64,000 nucleotides of DNA from NCBI GenBank assembly GCA_905373835.1, contig CAJPUN010000001.1, forward strand, positions 62,001 to 126,000, in the 5' to 3' direction. The position numbers were made by a program, and so were the translations under genes. This document shows, piece after piece, positions 45,349 through 53,640 of this stretch. The DNA comes from Candidatus Saccharimonadota bacterium (GTDB lineage: Bacteria; Patescibacteriota; Saccharimonadia; Saccharimonadales; Saccharimonadaceae). Each line of letters begins with the position of its first letter. The stretch's first letter is position 1. The notes beneath the pieces are model-generated. The model did no database searches and was not told where the DNA came from. It was given only the letters and a program-made list of their open reading frames with translations.

Positions 45349-46330
45349 AATTCACCACCAATCCCAATGTTATCGATGCTAACCCAACGATCGCACTCAC
45401 CTGAAGCAGTACACTCGGCCGATACGTCGTGCGCAGCAAGCTCAGCATCTTGATATCGATCATTGGGCCAAAGGTCAAGAAACTCACAAGCGCCCCGGTC
45501 ATAAAGGTCTGGCGAAATGCCAAAGCAAAGAACGCATCAACATTAGAGCAAATTGAGACGATAAATGCCAATGCCACCATTGCAATCACCGACCATACTG
45601 GCTGGCTCCCCAGCGATACCAATACCTCGCGCGACACCAGCACTTGCACAAGACCCGCGAGCCCTGCACCAACCACCAAGGCTGGCAGCATCGCCTGCAC
45701 CTCACGTCGAAATATCGTAAGGCTTGCTACTCGCTTGCTCTGCTGTACATGATCTGCCTGGCACGAAGCAACAAACGTATTGGTCAATAGCTCCTCTGCT
45801 GGGCAGCGTGCATAGACCCAGCCAACAAGATTAGCAATAATAAAACCACCAAGCACTCGCGCCCATAGTATGGTTGCATCCCCAGCGAATGCTTGCTGCG
45901 TTGTGATGATTGTCACTGGATTGAGGACTGGTGCAGCAAGCAAAAACACAAGAGACTCACTGGGTGTGAGCCCTTTTGCTAACAGGCCGCGAGCTAAGGG
46001 GACATTGCCACACTCACAGACTGGCAGCGCAATACCAAGGAGCGACAAACACGCTCGGCGCAATAATGGCTGCTGCGGCAGATAGGCAAGCAAGCGCTCA
46101 GCCGGCAGCCACACCTGTACCATAATTGCAATGCAAATCCCCAGCATGACGAATGGTAGTGCCTCGATCATCACGCTCAAACTCAGCGTTATCCAGTCTT
46201 GTAATCGATCAGGTAGCGACCACTGCCCTGTTTGTGCCGATACAAGGCGAAGTGCAGCCAACCCAACAAGCACTCCAGCCACTACCGCGACGCGGCGCCA
46301 CCGCTTCGCCAACCAACGAATCATTTTCAT
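45338..46330 (-). CDS. YraQ/DUF318-type permease
   Basis: 330 residues, eight or more membrane segments. LPFVMLGICIAIMVQVWLP, GIALPVCECGNVPLARGLLAKGLTPSESLVFLLAAPVLNPVTIITTQQAF and the late SICSNVDAFFALAF, FLTFGPMIDIKML match the DUF318/ArsP_1 permease group. The conserved C-E-C-G-N and N-P-V-T motifs are intact. Possible cargo of the group includes organoarsenicals and metals, but nothing here fixes it. First gene of a three-gene operon with a leaderless-type promoter. Confidence 0.9.
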   Translation of the reverse strand: MKMIRWLAKRWRRVAVVAGVLVGLAALRLVSAQTGQWSLPDRLQDWITLSLSVMIEALPFVMLGICIAIMVQVWLPAERLLAYLPQQPLLRRACLSLLGIALPVCECGNVPLARGLLAKGLTPSESLVFLLAAPVLNPVTIITTQQAFAGDATILWARVLGGFIIANLVGWVYARCPAEELLTNTFVASCQADHVQQSKRVASLTIFRREVQAMLPALVVGAGLAGLVQVLVSREVLVSLGSQPVWSVIAMVALAFIVSICSNVDAFFALAFRQTFMTGALVSFLTFGPMIDIKMLSLLRTTYRPSVLLQVSAIVGLASITLGLVVNYAF

Positions 46331-46336
46331 GCTTCT

Positions 46337-46342
46337 ATTATA
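46337..46342 (-). promoter_or_regulatory. -10 element of the permease operon
   Basis: TATAAT on the minus strand, AGAAGC, then ATG 46330. Confidence 0.7.
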
Positions 46343-46368
46343 CCGCGAAGGGTGAGGTAGTAATACGG

Positions 46369-48549
46369 CTACACGGCTTTTTCTTGCTCTCGCTGCCAGC
46401 GGCGACGAACATCGATAATAGACATCTGCGCCAACGCGTCAGTAGGAATACTCTGCATATAGGCAATGACGCGCGCTGCGTACTCAGGGTGTGGGTAGGC
46501 AGCGGCACGCTTTGGCCTGCGCCCCGCCTTAAGTCCATCAAGTACACCACGCATCCGCTTCCAAAATGAATAATAATCAAGCTTGGCTTTGACCTGCCAG
46601 TGCTGAGCATCTTCGATCACAAACCCCTCGATCGGTACGCCATCATATAGATAGTCAAGCCCCTGCACTTGCTCATACCACGCCGCAAACTTCTCCCATG
46701 TCTGGAATGTTGCCGCAAGCCGCTTGGTTTCCATACCAAACATAGCCGCAAATCGCTCACGCTCAAATTGGTCAACAGCGGCAAATTTTGCCTGGCGATG
46801 CACTATGTCGAGCAAAACAATCCGATCCTGCGCATACTCAATAATGTGCGGATCTTCTGCCGGGAGTATCACCTCGCAGACCAAACATACATTGTGCTCG
46901 GCAAGATACTGAAGAATTTCATCGACATGCTTACCATAGCGCTGCAAAAATAAGCGACGAAACCATCCGGCAAAATCACTCTCCGTTGTTGTTTTCGACG
47001 CAAAGACGAGGTCACCTAGTGTCGCATCATAGCCTACCAAGCCAAGATAGCCATTCTCCTTCACCCAGGCACGCACCGGAAAAACAAGCTGATCTTTGAG
47101 CGCAGCAAATTCAGTTTCTCGTCGCTCACCAATATTGAAGAATTTGTTATAGGCGCGAATTACAATCTCGTTCGTCAGCGTATTCATAAATAGTCCACGA
47201 GCTCGCACTGTTTGCGCCGTCCACTTTTTGTCATAAAACACCTTTGGTTTAAAGTGGAATGAGCTAATATTACCCGGCAGTGACCGCTCATTAATCAGTT
47301 TATTGGTGCGCAGACCACGAATGAGCGGTGCGTTTTCTGGGTGGAGGATACCTTCAGCCGACTGGTTGCTTATCTCAACGACCGACCAACCCTCCTCGGC
47401 AAGCTGAGCAACCCGTAGTGTGCCACCAAACTCCACCTTGCCCTCGAGGTTAAAGCACCGCTGATTATACTGCGCTGGATAATTCTGAGCGTTGCGATGG
47501 CCATGCACTTGATAGACATTATCAGGGGTATGGGCGACAAAAGCATCGTCAATAGCACCAACTTGATCATAGCGCCCCACACCACGAATATACTGCTGAC
47601 TAGCAAGCAGCAGAGGATTCTCTGGTAAATTACTCACTCCCGCATGACTCACAAATACCCGCTTATCATGCCATGTGTAGTAGAGGCAATCTTGCATGGA
47701 GTTCATCAAGCGACTGACGGCACGCTTGTCTATATTGGCACGCTCTAGCTGTGCTCGAGTTCGGCCATTAAACTCTCGCGCTCTTATCGGCTGGTGAGTA
47801 AGCCACTGCCAAATATAACCATCATGGTTACCCTCAATAAACGTCACATTTGGCTTGTCAACAAAATTATCACACACATACTGCAACACTTCTGCATTCT
47901 CTGTGCCGCGATCAAGTAGGTCTCCTGTAAAGATATAATAATCGTGCTCGGTATAGGGGTGCTGCTCGAAATATTCGCGCAGTGGCGTATAGCATCCTTG
48001 GATATCACCAATATGATGAATATGCTCATACTGACTCAAATTAATCGGTTGCTGATATGACGCGATAAGCTCTTTTACTGCCGCTGGCTGTATGACAGTG
48101 TATTGTTTTGGTATAGCACACGTGGAGAGACGAGCGTGCATTTTCTCGAGAACTACATCATCGACTATCTTATGTGGTGCACGCTGACGATTGCGCTCTA
48201 GACAGACCGCAAGCGGTACATCCGCAAAATCTATAATGTACAACTTGTAGCGATACTTTCGCGCAAGCCGAGCATACTGCTGAAAGTACGAGCTCGTTGT
48301 ATGTGTTGCATCAACCACAATGAGCTCACCACGAGCCATGCGCATATCAAGCAACTCGTGCAACTGCTGCCACACCCGTCGATCATCCTGATATGGCATA
48401 ACGATGCGCCCTGCATCATTCATCACTGGGCTACTATACGCTAAACGTAGAGTATCGGGAGATAGTGTATATGGGCCAAGCCCAGCAGATTGCAAAAAGG
48501 TGCTTTTACCAGATCCAGGAATTCCACGTGTAATAAAAAGATGTCGCAT
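46369..48549 (-). CDS. Polynucleotide kinase-phosphatase-RNA ligase fusion (RNA repair)
   Basis: 726 residues, three modules. (1) P-loop kinase with GIPGSGKST at 9-17 and VVDATHTT at 78-84. (2) Calcineurin-like phosphatase with GDIQGC 181-186, GDLLDRG 209-215, GNHDG 240-244, SHAG 301-304 and HGH 349-351. (3) Rnl1-type ligase: ARGLFMN, YNKFFNIGE, the putative AMP-accepting Lys497 in KENG, EGFVIED 641-647 and VKAKLDYY 653-660. Such an enzyme heals 5'-OH and cyclic-phosphate/3'-phosphate ends and reseals cleaved RNA, typically tRNA. The kinase-phosphatase-ligase order matches bacterial Pnkp. AAGGAG precedes the start. No Hen1 methyltransferase nearby. Confidence 0.87.
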   Translation of the reverse strand: MRHLFITRGIPGSGKSTFLQSAGLGPYTLSPDTLRLAYSSPVMNDAGRIVMPYQDDRRVWQQLHELLDMRMARGELIVVDATHTTSSYFQQYARLARKYRYKLYIIDFADVPLAVCLERNRQRAPHKIVDDVVLEKMHARLSTCAIPKQYTVIQPAAVKELIASYQQPINLSQYEHIHHIGDIQGCYTPLREYFEQHPYTEHDYYIFTGDLLDRGTENAEVLQYVCDNFVDKPNVTFIEGNHDGYIWQWLTHQPIRAREFNGRTRAQLERANIDKRAVSRLMNSMQDCLYYTWHDKRVFVSHAGVSNLPENPLLLASQQYIRGVGRYDQVGAIDDAFVAHTPDNVYQVHGHRNAQNYPAQYNQRCFNLEGKVEFGGTLRVAQLAEEGWSVVEISNQSAEGILHPENAPLIRGLRTNKLINERSLPGNISSFHFKPKVFYDKKWTAQTVRARGLFMNTLTNEIVIRAYNKFFNIGERRETEFAALKDQLVFPVRAWVKENGYLGLVGYDATLGDLVFASKTTTESDFAGWFRRLFLQRYGKHVDEILQYLAEHNVCLVCEVILPAEDPHIIEYAQDRIVLLDIVHRQAKFAAVDQFERERFAAMFGMETKRLAATFQTWEKFAAWYEQVQGLDYLYDGVPIEGFVIEDAQHWQVKAKLDYYSFWKRMRGVLDGLKAGRRPKRAAAYPHPEYAARVIAYMQSIPTDALAQMSIIDVRRRWQREQEKAV

Positions 48550-48715
48550 ATTTTCTCCTTTCTGAGACGCTGTAGTTTCAAGATTTTCACTTAATCATAT
48601 ACGGCTAAGTGATATACTTCATATTTTATATTATATCATCATCTGTCAGAAATAGCTTATGCCTCATTATGTTATACAGCGTTTCTTCTTTATTTATGAA
48701 TGATAATTATTTTTA

Positions 48716-48756
48716 GTTCATTGTAAAATACCCCAGTGGGGTATTTTACAATGAAC
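48716..48756. repeat. Perfect 19-bp inverted repeat, shared motif with 63187
   Basis: Left arm GTTCATTGTAAAATACCCC, loop AGT, right arm its exact complement. No T-run follows. The right arm recurs in shortened form at 63197-63213. The ATACCCC-NNN-GGGGTAT core resembles operators of CsoR-type metal sensors, but this is only a pattern similarity. Confidence 0.85.
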
Positions 48757-48837
48757 CTATAGTTATATACGTTCTATCTTATTATGCCCATAGTCTAGAT
48801 ATTTTTTATCCCATTTTGTTCTTACCTCGGTTCGCGC

Positions 48838-48843
48838 TACAAT
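48838..48843 (+). promoter_or_regulatory. -10 element of deacetylase gene
   Basis: TACAAT, ATAGCT, then ATG 48850 (6-nt gap). Confidence 0.65.
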
Positions 48844-48849
48844 ATAGCT

Positions 48850-50307
48850 ATGTTCCATAAGATGGGAAAAATAGATACTCAAATTTATTCAAGTGTTGAA
48901 AATAATGTAACACATGTAAAACTCCGCAACTTTTTTTATACATGGCTCTGCCTTATTATTACTAGTCTACTAATCTGTTCGCTTTGGTATGGCCAACAAT
49001 CACAAAAAACATCACACATCACACATATACCACCATCAACAACGCACACTTACACACTATCATCCTCTCGTGGTGCTGTTCGCTCACGCATCATCAAGCA
49101 TCAATCGGCATTACACCAAACAATCATTACCTATCCACAAACAGGTATTGCCAATATAGACAAAACGGTTGCTACAATCATCGACAATGCTATTCCATCT
49201 CAACAAACACTTCCAACTACTATAGCAGCTCGCAGCAACACCATTACCTATCGCATTATTCACCAAGATGACACGACGATTTCTCTCGCTGTGTTTATCC
49301 GTACTACTATACCTCATACTCTGCCAACCAACACAGTCCACTACTGGACATTCGATAAAATGAGCGGCCAGCCAATTACATCGTCTGCTCTCGTTGATAC
49401 ATCAATCGCAGGGATAAATGAGATTGTTATTGCTCTGCGTAAACAGGTGCAGCAGCGCTACCCGCATGCAGAGCCAGCAAAAGTAGCGGAGATTATTACG
49501 CCAGAGTCTATTACAAACTTTTTGGTGTATGACCGAAAAACAATTGGCTTTCTCTTTGATAAACGCTCGCTTGGTATTGGCATAGATGGAATCATTAGCC
49601 TGAAATTGCCAATCAAGCAGCTCAGCCATTTTGTCCAAAACCCAACCACCAAGAAACTTTTTGACATTCCACCGTCAGCATTATCATCAACAACCGACTG
49701 TGTGCGTCATCGCTGTATTGCACTCACCTTTGACGACGGGCCTGGGCCATATACTCAGACACTGCTCGAGCACCTTGATCGCTATCATGCTAAGGCAACC
49801 TTCTTTGTGGTGGGGCGAAATGTTGCACCATATAGTATCGCGCTCCAGCAAGCAGTTCAACGCAAACACCAAGTAGGCAACCACACGTGGAATCATCCAC
49901 TCCTCCCCAAGCGCGACGAAGCTGTCATCCGCCAAGAGATTGAGAGTACAAACAGTGCCGTTGCTGCAGCTACTGGCGTGACACCAACAATGGTTCGTCC
50001 ACCATATGGTGGCATTAATGATAAAGTGCGTGCGCAGCTCCAGCAGCTTACTATGCCAGCCATTATGTGGTCAATCGATACACGCGATTGGGCCGACCAC
50101 GATGCAGCAATTGTCTGTAGCCGTGCCGTTGCCAATGCTGCACCTGGTGCGATTATTCTCATGCACGATATCCACAAAACCAGCGTCGATGCCGTGCCGT
50201 GCATCCTCGATGCATTGCAAAAGCAAGGGTACAGATTTGTCACGGTCAAGAACCTATTTGGCCATCCGCTCAGCGCTGGCGAGTCATATTCTCAATATAG
50301 GCAGTAA
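48850..50307 (+). CDS. Membrane-anchored polysaccharide deacetylase (NodB/CE4, PdaC-like)
   Basis: 485 residues. Membrane helix at about 28-46, a DUF3298-like beta-rich region (about 75-270: ITYRIIHQDDTTISLAVFIRTTIPH..., ITNFLVYDRKTIGFLFDKRSLGIG), then NodB homology: TFDDGPGPYT with the catalytic Asp pair, metal His in GNHTWNHP, RPPYGG, DTRDWAD, and ILMHDIH. Likely deacetylates peptidoglycan or another N-acetylated glycan outside the cell, which protects against lysozyme in other bacteria. The N-terminal third is AT-rich and Thr/Ile/His-rich. Confidence 0.9.
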   Translation: MFHKMGKIDTQIYSSVENNVTHVKLRNFFYTWLCLIITSLLICSLWYGQQSQKTSHITHIPPSTTHTYTLSSSRGAVRSRIIKHQSALHQTIITYPQTGIANIDKTVATIIDNAIPSQQTLPTTIAARSNTITYRIIHQDDTTISLAVFIRTTIPHTLPTNTVHYWTFDKMSGQPITSSALVDTSIAGINEIVIALRKQVQQRYPHAEPAKVAEIITPESITNFLVYDRKTIGFLFDKRSLGIGIDGIISLKLPIKQLSHFVQNPTTKKLFDIPPSALSSTTDCVRHRCIALTFDDGPGPYTQTLLEHLDRYHAKATFFVVGRNVAPYSIALQQAVQRKHQVGNHTWNHPLLPKRDEAVIRQEIESTNSAVAAATGVTPTMVRPPYGGINDKVRAQLQQLTMPAIMWSIDTRDWADHDAAIVCSRAVANAAPGAIILMHDIHKTSVDAVPCILDALQKQGYRFVTVKNLFGHPLSAGESYSQYRQ

Positions 50308-50354
50308 AGTCCTATTACAAACCGCTCATGCTACCATTCCGCTGTGTAATCCTC

Positions 50355-50360
50355 TACACT
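50355..50360 (+). promoter_or_regulatory. -10 element of HD-DUF1152 gene
   Basis: TACACT, AATGCT, then ATG 50367. Confidence 0.6.
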
Positions 50361-50366
50361 AATGCT

Positions 50367-52568
50367 ATGCAACAACCATTTCTTCCTACTAACACCTCTC
50401 TCTCTTCAAGTCCACTCGATCTGGAGCAGCAGCTTGACGTCCTGCAGCTTCCTGAGGCGAAACTGCTGATCGGCGACAATATCAAAGCCTCACCAGAGTC
50501 ACAAGGAGCAGACAAAGCAGCCAATCAGCGCGCAGAATATCAACGAACTGTCTGCTCGCTCAATGTTATGGACTATCTATATTATGGCGGCGATGAAAAT
50601 TATCACAAGCTGACCGCCGCGCAGAGCGACGCCAATCGCCTCACGCGCGAAGAATTTGAAGAATTTCATCGGTGGGTTGCGAGCAGCTTGTCTGGCGAGC
50701 ATAGCGCCAATGTAATGCGCTACATTATGCTTATTCATGATTTAGGCAAGAACCAAACGCTCGCGAGTGCCGTTATGGGAGAGGATGCCGCCGATTCGGT
50801 CGATCATGACGAAGTGTTGCGCCGCTTGCTCAGGTCAGATTTCACTGCAAAGCGCGCAGAGCTATTACCAACATTCAGCCAATTAAGCGAAGCAGACCAA
50901 ACGATCATTCGCGATGTCATCAACACAGAACTCAATCTTGGCCAATTTATCCAAGCCGAAGCACCGCCGGCAGCGCTGGCAAGCTTCGCCGAGAACACCG
51001 AGCCAGTGCGTTCGCTCTATATCATGCATACTCTGTTTGATATTGCTGGTGCACTGGGTCATGTTAATGCCGAGAGTTCTCTGCTCCTCACTTCTCCTCT
51101 GTACAACCAAATGGCAGCAGCCTGCGACGTCTTGACCGACAGCACCCTCTCAACCGACGACGCACGCTACGCTCACTACCTTGCTCGGCGAGCACAGCGC
51201 TTTGGCCTTGATAACGATGCCATTGAGCAACTCATCAACAGCCAAGCACACACCCACACTATACGCCTTGCGTGTATGCTACGCTACGATTCGCCAGACG
51301 AGTATCAGCAGCTTGCAGATACGCTGGATACGCTACCTGGCCCTGTACAAGCTATTCTCGCTCAAGAACTTAGCAATGATGGCATTCATCAGCGCGCGAC
51401 TCTGCCTTACTACGGCCCAGCCTTGCTGAAGGGGCTTGAAAAACATCATAGCCTCGGCACGGCACTCACTTACTTTGCGCATGTCTTGCAAGAGGCACAC
51501 ATTGCCGACAAAGCAGCGCGCAAAGCAGGCGAGACAGGTGTCGTCACGGCAGACCTCAGTACTATCGCCCAAGCCGCCAACCAAGGCACGCTTGATCCAC
51601 GCCACACTGAGCTGCGCTTTCGCCACAGCGGCGAGACGCTTGTGCCAGAATATCAGGACACACCCGAGCTTGCTATCGATTCACTCCCGGCGTTTGACTC
51701 TGAGAAGCTACGCGGCAAGCGGATCATCTACCTTGGGATGGGTGGTGGCTCGGATGGTATCCAGGCTGCTATGCTAAGCAAGCTTCATCAGCAGCACCAT
51801 GCTGTGCAGCCTACAGCCATTGTGTCGGTGCGCAACTTCGCCGCCGATAACTACAAACAGCTTGCTCATACTGGCCGACAGATTAGTGACGCAACAGTAG
51901 AAATCACAGAGGAAACGACCAAAGTTGGCGACTGGCGCTTCCTCGAGGATATTATCGCCAAAGATGAAACAATCGCACCAGTTTATCTGCTTAATTCGAT
52001 TGAGCCGGAGCAGATTGCCCACGACCTACAGCTCCTCATCCGCGAGACGGGAGCTGATGCGATTTGTGGCATTGATACTGGTGGTGATGTACTCTACCGC
52101 GCCAATACTGCCATCGACCCCACAACCTCATCACCTGATCAAGATTATGCTGTACTCGCTGCTCTCCATATGGTTAACGCCGCGGCAGAGGCAGACGGCA
52201 CACCACTCAATGTCTTTACGGCTATCGTTGCACCTGGTGTGGATACCCCTCCATACGCCAATGATATGCTTGCCCGTAGCAATGCCCAGCGCTATATTCT
52301 CCAGCCAGACGATACTACCACCATTACTCAAACCTATGCTGCGTGGCGCATGGACGGCTCTGCGAGCGAAGAAGGGCTTTATGGCAAGACACCCCTGGCG
52401 TGGATCGCCGCACTAACGGGCAAGCACGGCTTGCAGCCACTCGCTCTCCCACGAGCTAACGCAACTTCAGCTCATAACCCATGGCGTATTTTTATGAATA
52501 TCCGCCCTTCGACCGCTCGCGTGGTAATGATGCAGGCTGAGCAGTTATACCAAGCTGTAAATCATTGA
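50367..52568 (+). CDS. HD-like / DUF1152-like fusion protein
   Basis: 733 residues from ATG 50367. The N-terminal half is helical with an HD-like MLIHDLGKN (121-129) and VDHDEVLRRLL, resembling a phosphohydrolase fold; an upstream His ligand is not obvious. From about residue 450 the C-terminal half shows a Gly-rich KRIIYLGMGGGSDGIQAAML, ICGIDTGGDVLYRAN, SPDQDYAVLAAL and IVAPGVDTPP, a DUF1152-like pattern that suggests a nucleotide-binding Rossmann-type domain. No signal peptide. The fusion and its role are unknown. Single gene, SD-less start. Confidence 0.65.
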   Translation: MQQPFLPTNTSLSSSPLDLEQQLDVLQLPEAKLLIGDNIKASPESQGADKAANQRAEYQRTVCSLNVMDYLYYGGDENYHKLTAAQSDANRLTREEFEEFHRWVASSLSGEHSANVMRYIMLIHDLGKNQTLASAVMGEDAADSVDHDEVLRRLLRSDFTAKRAELLPTFSQLSEADQTIIRDVINTELNLGQFIQAEAPPAALASFAENTEPVRSLYIMHTLFDIAGALGHVNAESSLLLTSPLYNQMAAACDVLTDSTLSTDDARYAHYLARRAQRFGLDNDAIEQLINSQAHTHTIRLACMLRYDSPDEYQQLADTLDTLPGPVQAILAQELSNDGIHQRATLPYYGPALLKGLEKHHSLGTALTYFAHVLQEAHIADKAARKAGETGVVTADLSTIAQAANQGTLDPRHTELRFRHSGETLVPEYQDTPELAIDSLPAFDSEKLRGKRIIYLGMGGGSDGIQAAMLSKLHQQHHAVQPTAIVSVRNFAADNYKQLAHTGRQISDATVEITEETTKVGDWRFLEDIIAKDETIAPVYLLNSIEPEQIAHDLQLLIRETGADAICGIDTGGDVLYRANTAIDPTTSSPDQDYAVLAALHMVNAAAEADGTPLNVFTAIVAPGVDTPPYANDMLARSNAQRYILQPDDTTTITQTYAAWRMDGSASEEGLYGKTPLAWIAALTGKHGLQPLALPRANATSAHNPWRIFMNIRPSTARVVMMQAEQLYQAVNH

Positions 52569-52601
52569 TTAAATTAATCAGTAATGCAAGGAGCTCTTCA
52601 T

Positions 52602-53381
52602 ATGAAATTAACTTTCATGACATACAACATCTACAATGGTGCCGAGACAACGATCGATGACGTTATTGCAGTTATCAACGAAGCAAAGCCAGATATCCTG
52701 ACGCTCAACGAAGCAAACGGCTTCGAGAACGACACAAGAAAACGCCTTGCATACGTCTCAGAACAAACCGCTATGCCGTATACTCACCTTGCACTCTGCG
52801 GTGATGGGTCGTGGTATCATACAGCATTGCTATCCAGGTATCCTATCCTGGATGCAACATTGCTCTACCCATGTAACCGATCACTCTTAGTAAGCCGCGT
52901 TCAAATAAACAACCACATTCTCTCTATTGGTAGCCTTCATCTTTCACCGCGATGCGAAGCTGACCGGCTACAAGAGGTGCACCGGCTCATTAATCATATT
53001 GGTGAGAATAGTACTCATACTGTCGTTATGGGTGACTGTAATTCACTTTCGTTTTATGATACATATCCGCCTGATATGGTAGATTCTTTTGATGCAAACC
53101 TGACGCGCAAATTTACTCGTGATGGCACAATTGTTCATGATGTCACTCGTTTTATGGCACAGGCAGGCCTTGTCGATACAGCAGCTGCTTTGCAACAACA
53201 CGCAACCCCGACGGCTCCAACACCACTGCCGCCACACCCCGATCACCCAACCAGCCGGCTTGACTATATCTTTGTCTCGAAGGATCTGCAGCCTGCATTA
53301 ACCTCATACAATGTTGTCAAAACACCACTATCAGACCGAGCGTCGGACCACTACCCAGTCGTTGTTGAGCTTACACTATAG
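52602..53381 (+). CDS. Endonuclease/exonuclease/phosphatase (EEP) family protein
   Basis: 259 residues from ATG 52602, preceded by AAGGAG. Motifs MTYNIYNG, DILTLNEANG (metal Glu), SLHLSPRCEADR, VVMGDCNSL (catalytic D-x-N), RLDYIFVSKD and SDHYPVVVEL (terminal His). EEP enzymes are Mg-dependent phosphodiesterases or phosphatases acting on nucleic acids, lipids or sugars; the substrate cannot be read here. No signal peptide, so probably cytoplasmic. Confidence 0.9.
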   Translation: MKLTFMTYNIYNGAETTIDDVIAVINEAKPDILTLNEANGFENDTRKRLAYVSEQTAMPYTHLALCGDGSWYHTALLSRYPILDATLLYPCNRSLLVSRVQINNHILSIGSLHLSPRCEADRLQEVHRLINHIGENSTHTVVMGDCNSLSFYDTYPPDMVDSFDANLTRKFTRDGTIVHDVTRFMAQAGLVDTAAALQQHATPTAPTPLPPHPDHPTSRLDYIFVSKDLQPALTSYNVVKTPLSDRASDHYPVVVELTL

Positions 53382-53462
53382 TATAAGCTCGCTTGTCTAC
53401 TAGGGTTAGTCTCTCGGTATTTGAATTTTGCGACTCAAGGGCGATATAAGCTTTAATAAAAT

Positions 53463-53484
53463 AAGACCGATTTTCATCGGTCTT
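53463..53484. terminator. Bidirectional terminator
   Basis: 9-bp stem AAGACCGAT/ATCGGTCTT with 4-nt loop, flanked by A- and T-rich tracts, between the EEP gene and the convergent tRNA-Asn. Confidence 0.85.
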
Positions 53485-53496
53485 TATTATGCATTG

Positions 53497-53571
53497 TGGC
53501 TCCGGAGACTGGGCTCGAACCAGCGACCTAATCGTTAACAGCGACCCGCTCTACCACTGAGCTACTCCGGA
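53497..53571 (-). tRNA. tRNA-Asn (anticodon GTT)
   Basis: Minus strand, 75 nt with CCA encoded. Acceptor TCCGGAG/CTCCGGA, D-arm TAGCTCAGTGGTAGAGC, anticodon loop CTGTTAA, T-loop TTCGAGC. Two G-T wobbles at the top of the anticodon stem. Confidence 0.94.
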
Positions 53572-53640
53572 TTACTCTGTAAGTATACCGGTTGGAGGGG
53601 TAGTTCGTCAAGAGTCACGCCGCAAAATAGGTATTTTATG

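Larger units (their letters stand above)
48550..48849. other. Divergent intergenic region
   Basis: 300 nt, AT-rich, between the RNA repair gene and the deacetylase gene. Contains the 41-nt inverted repeat at 48716-48756 and the deacetylase promoter at its right end. Confidence 0.55.
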
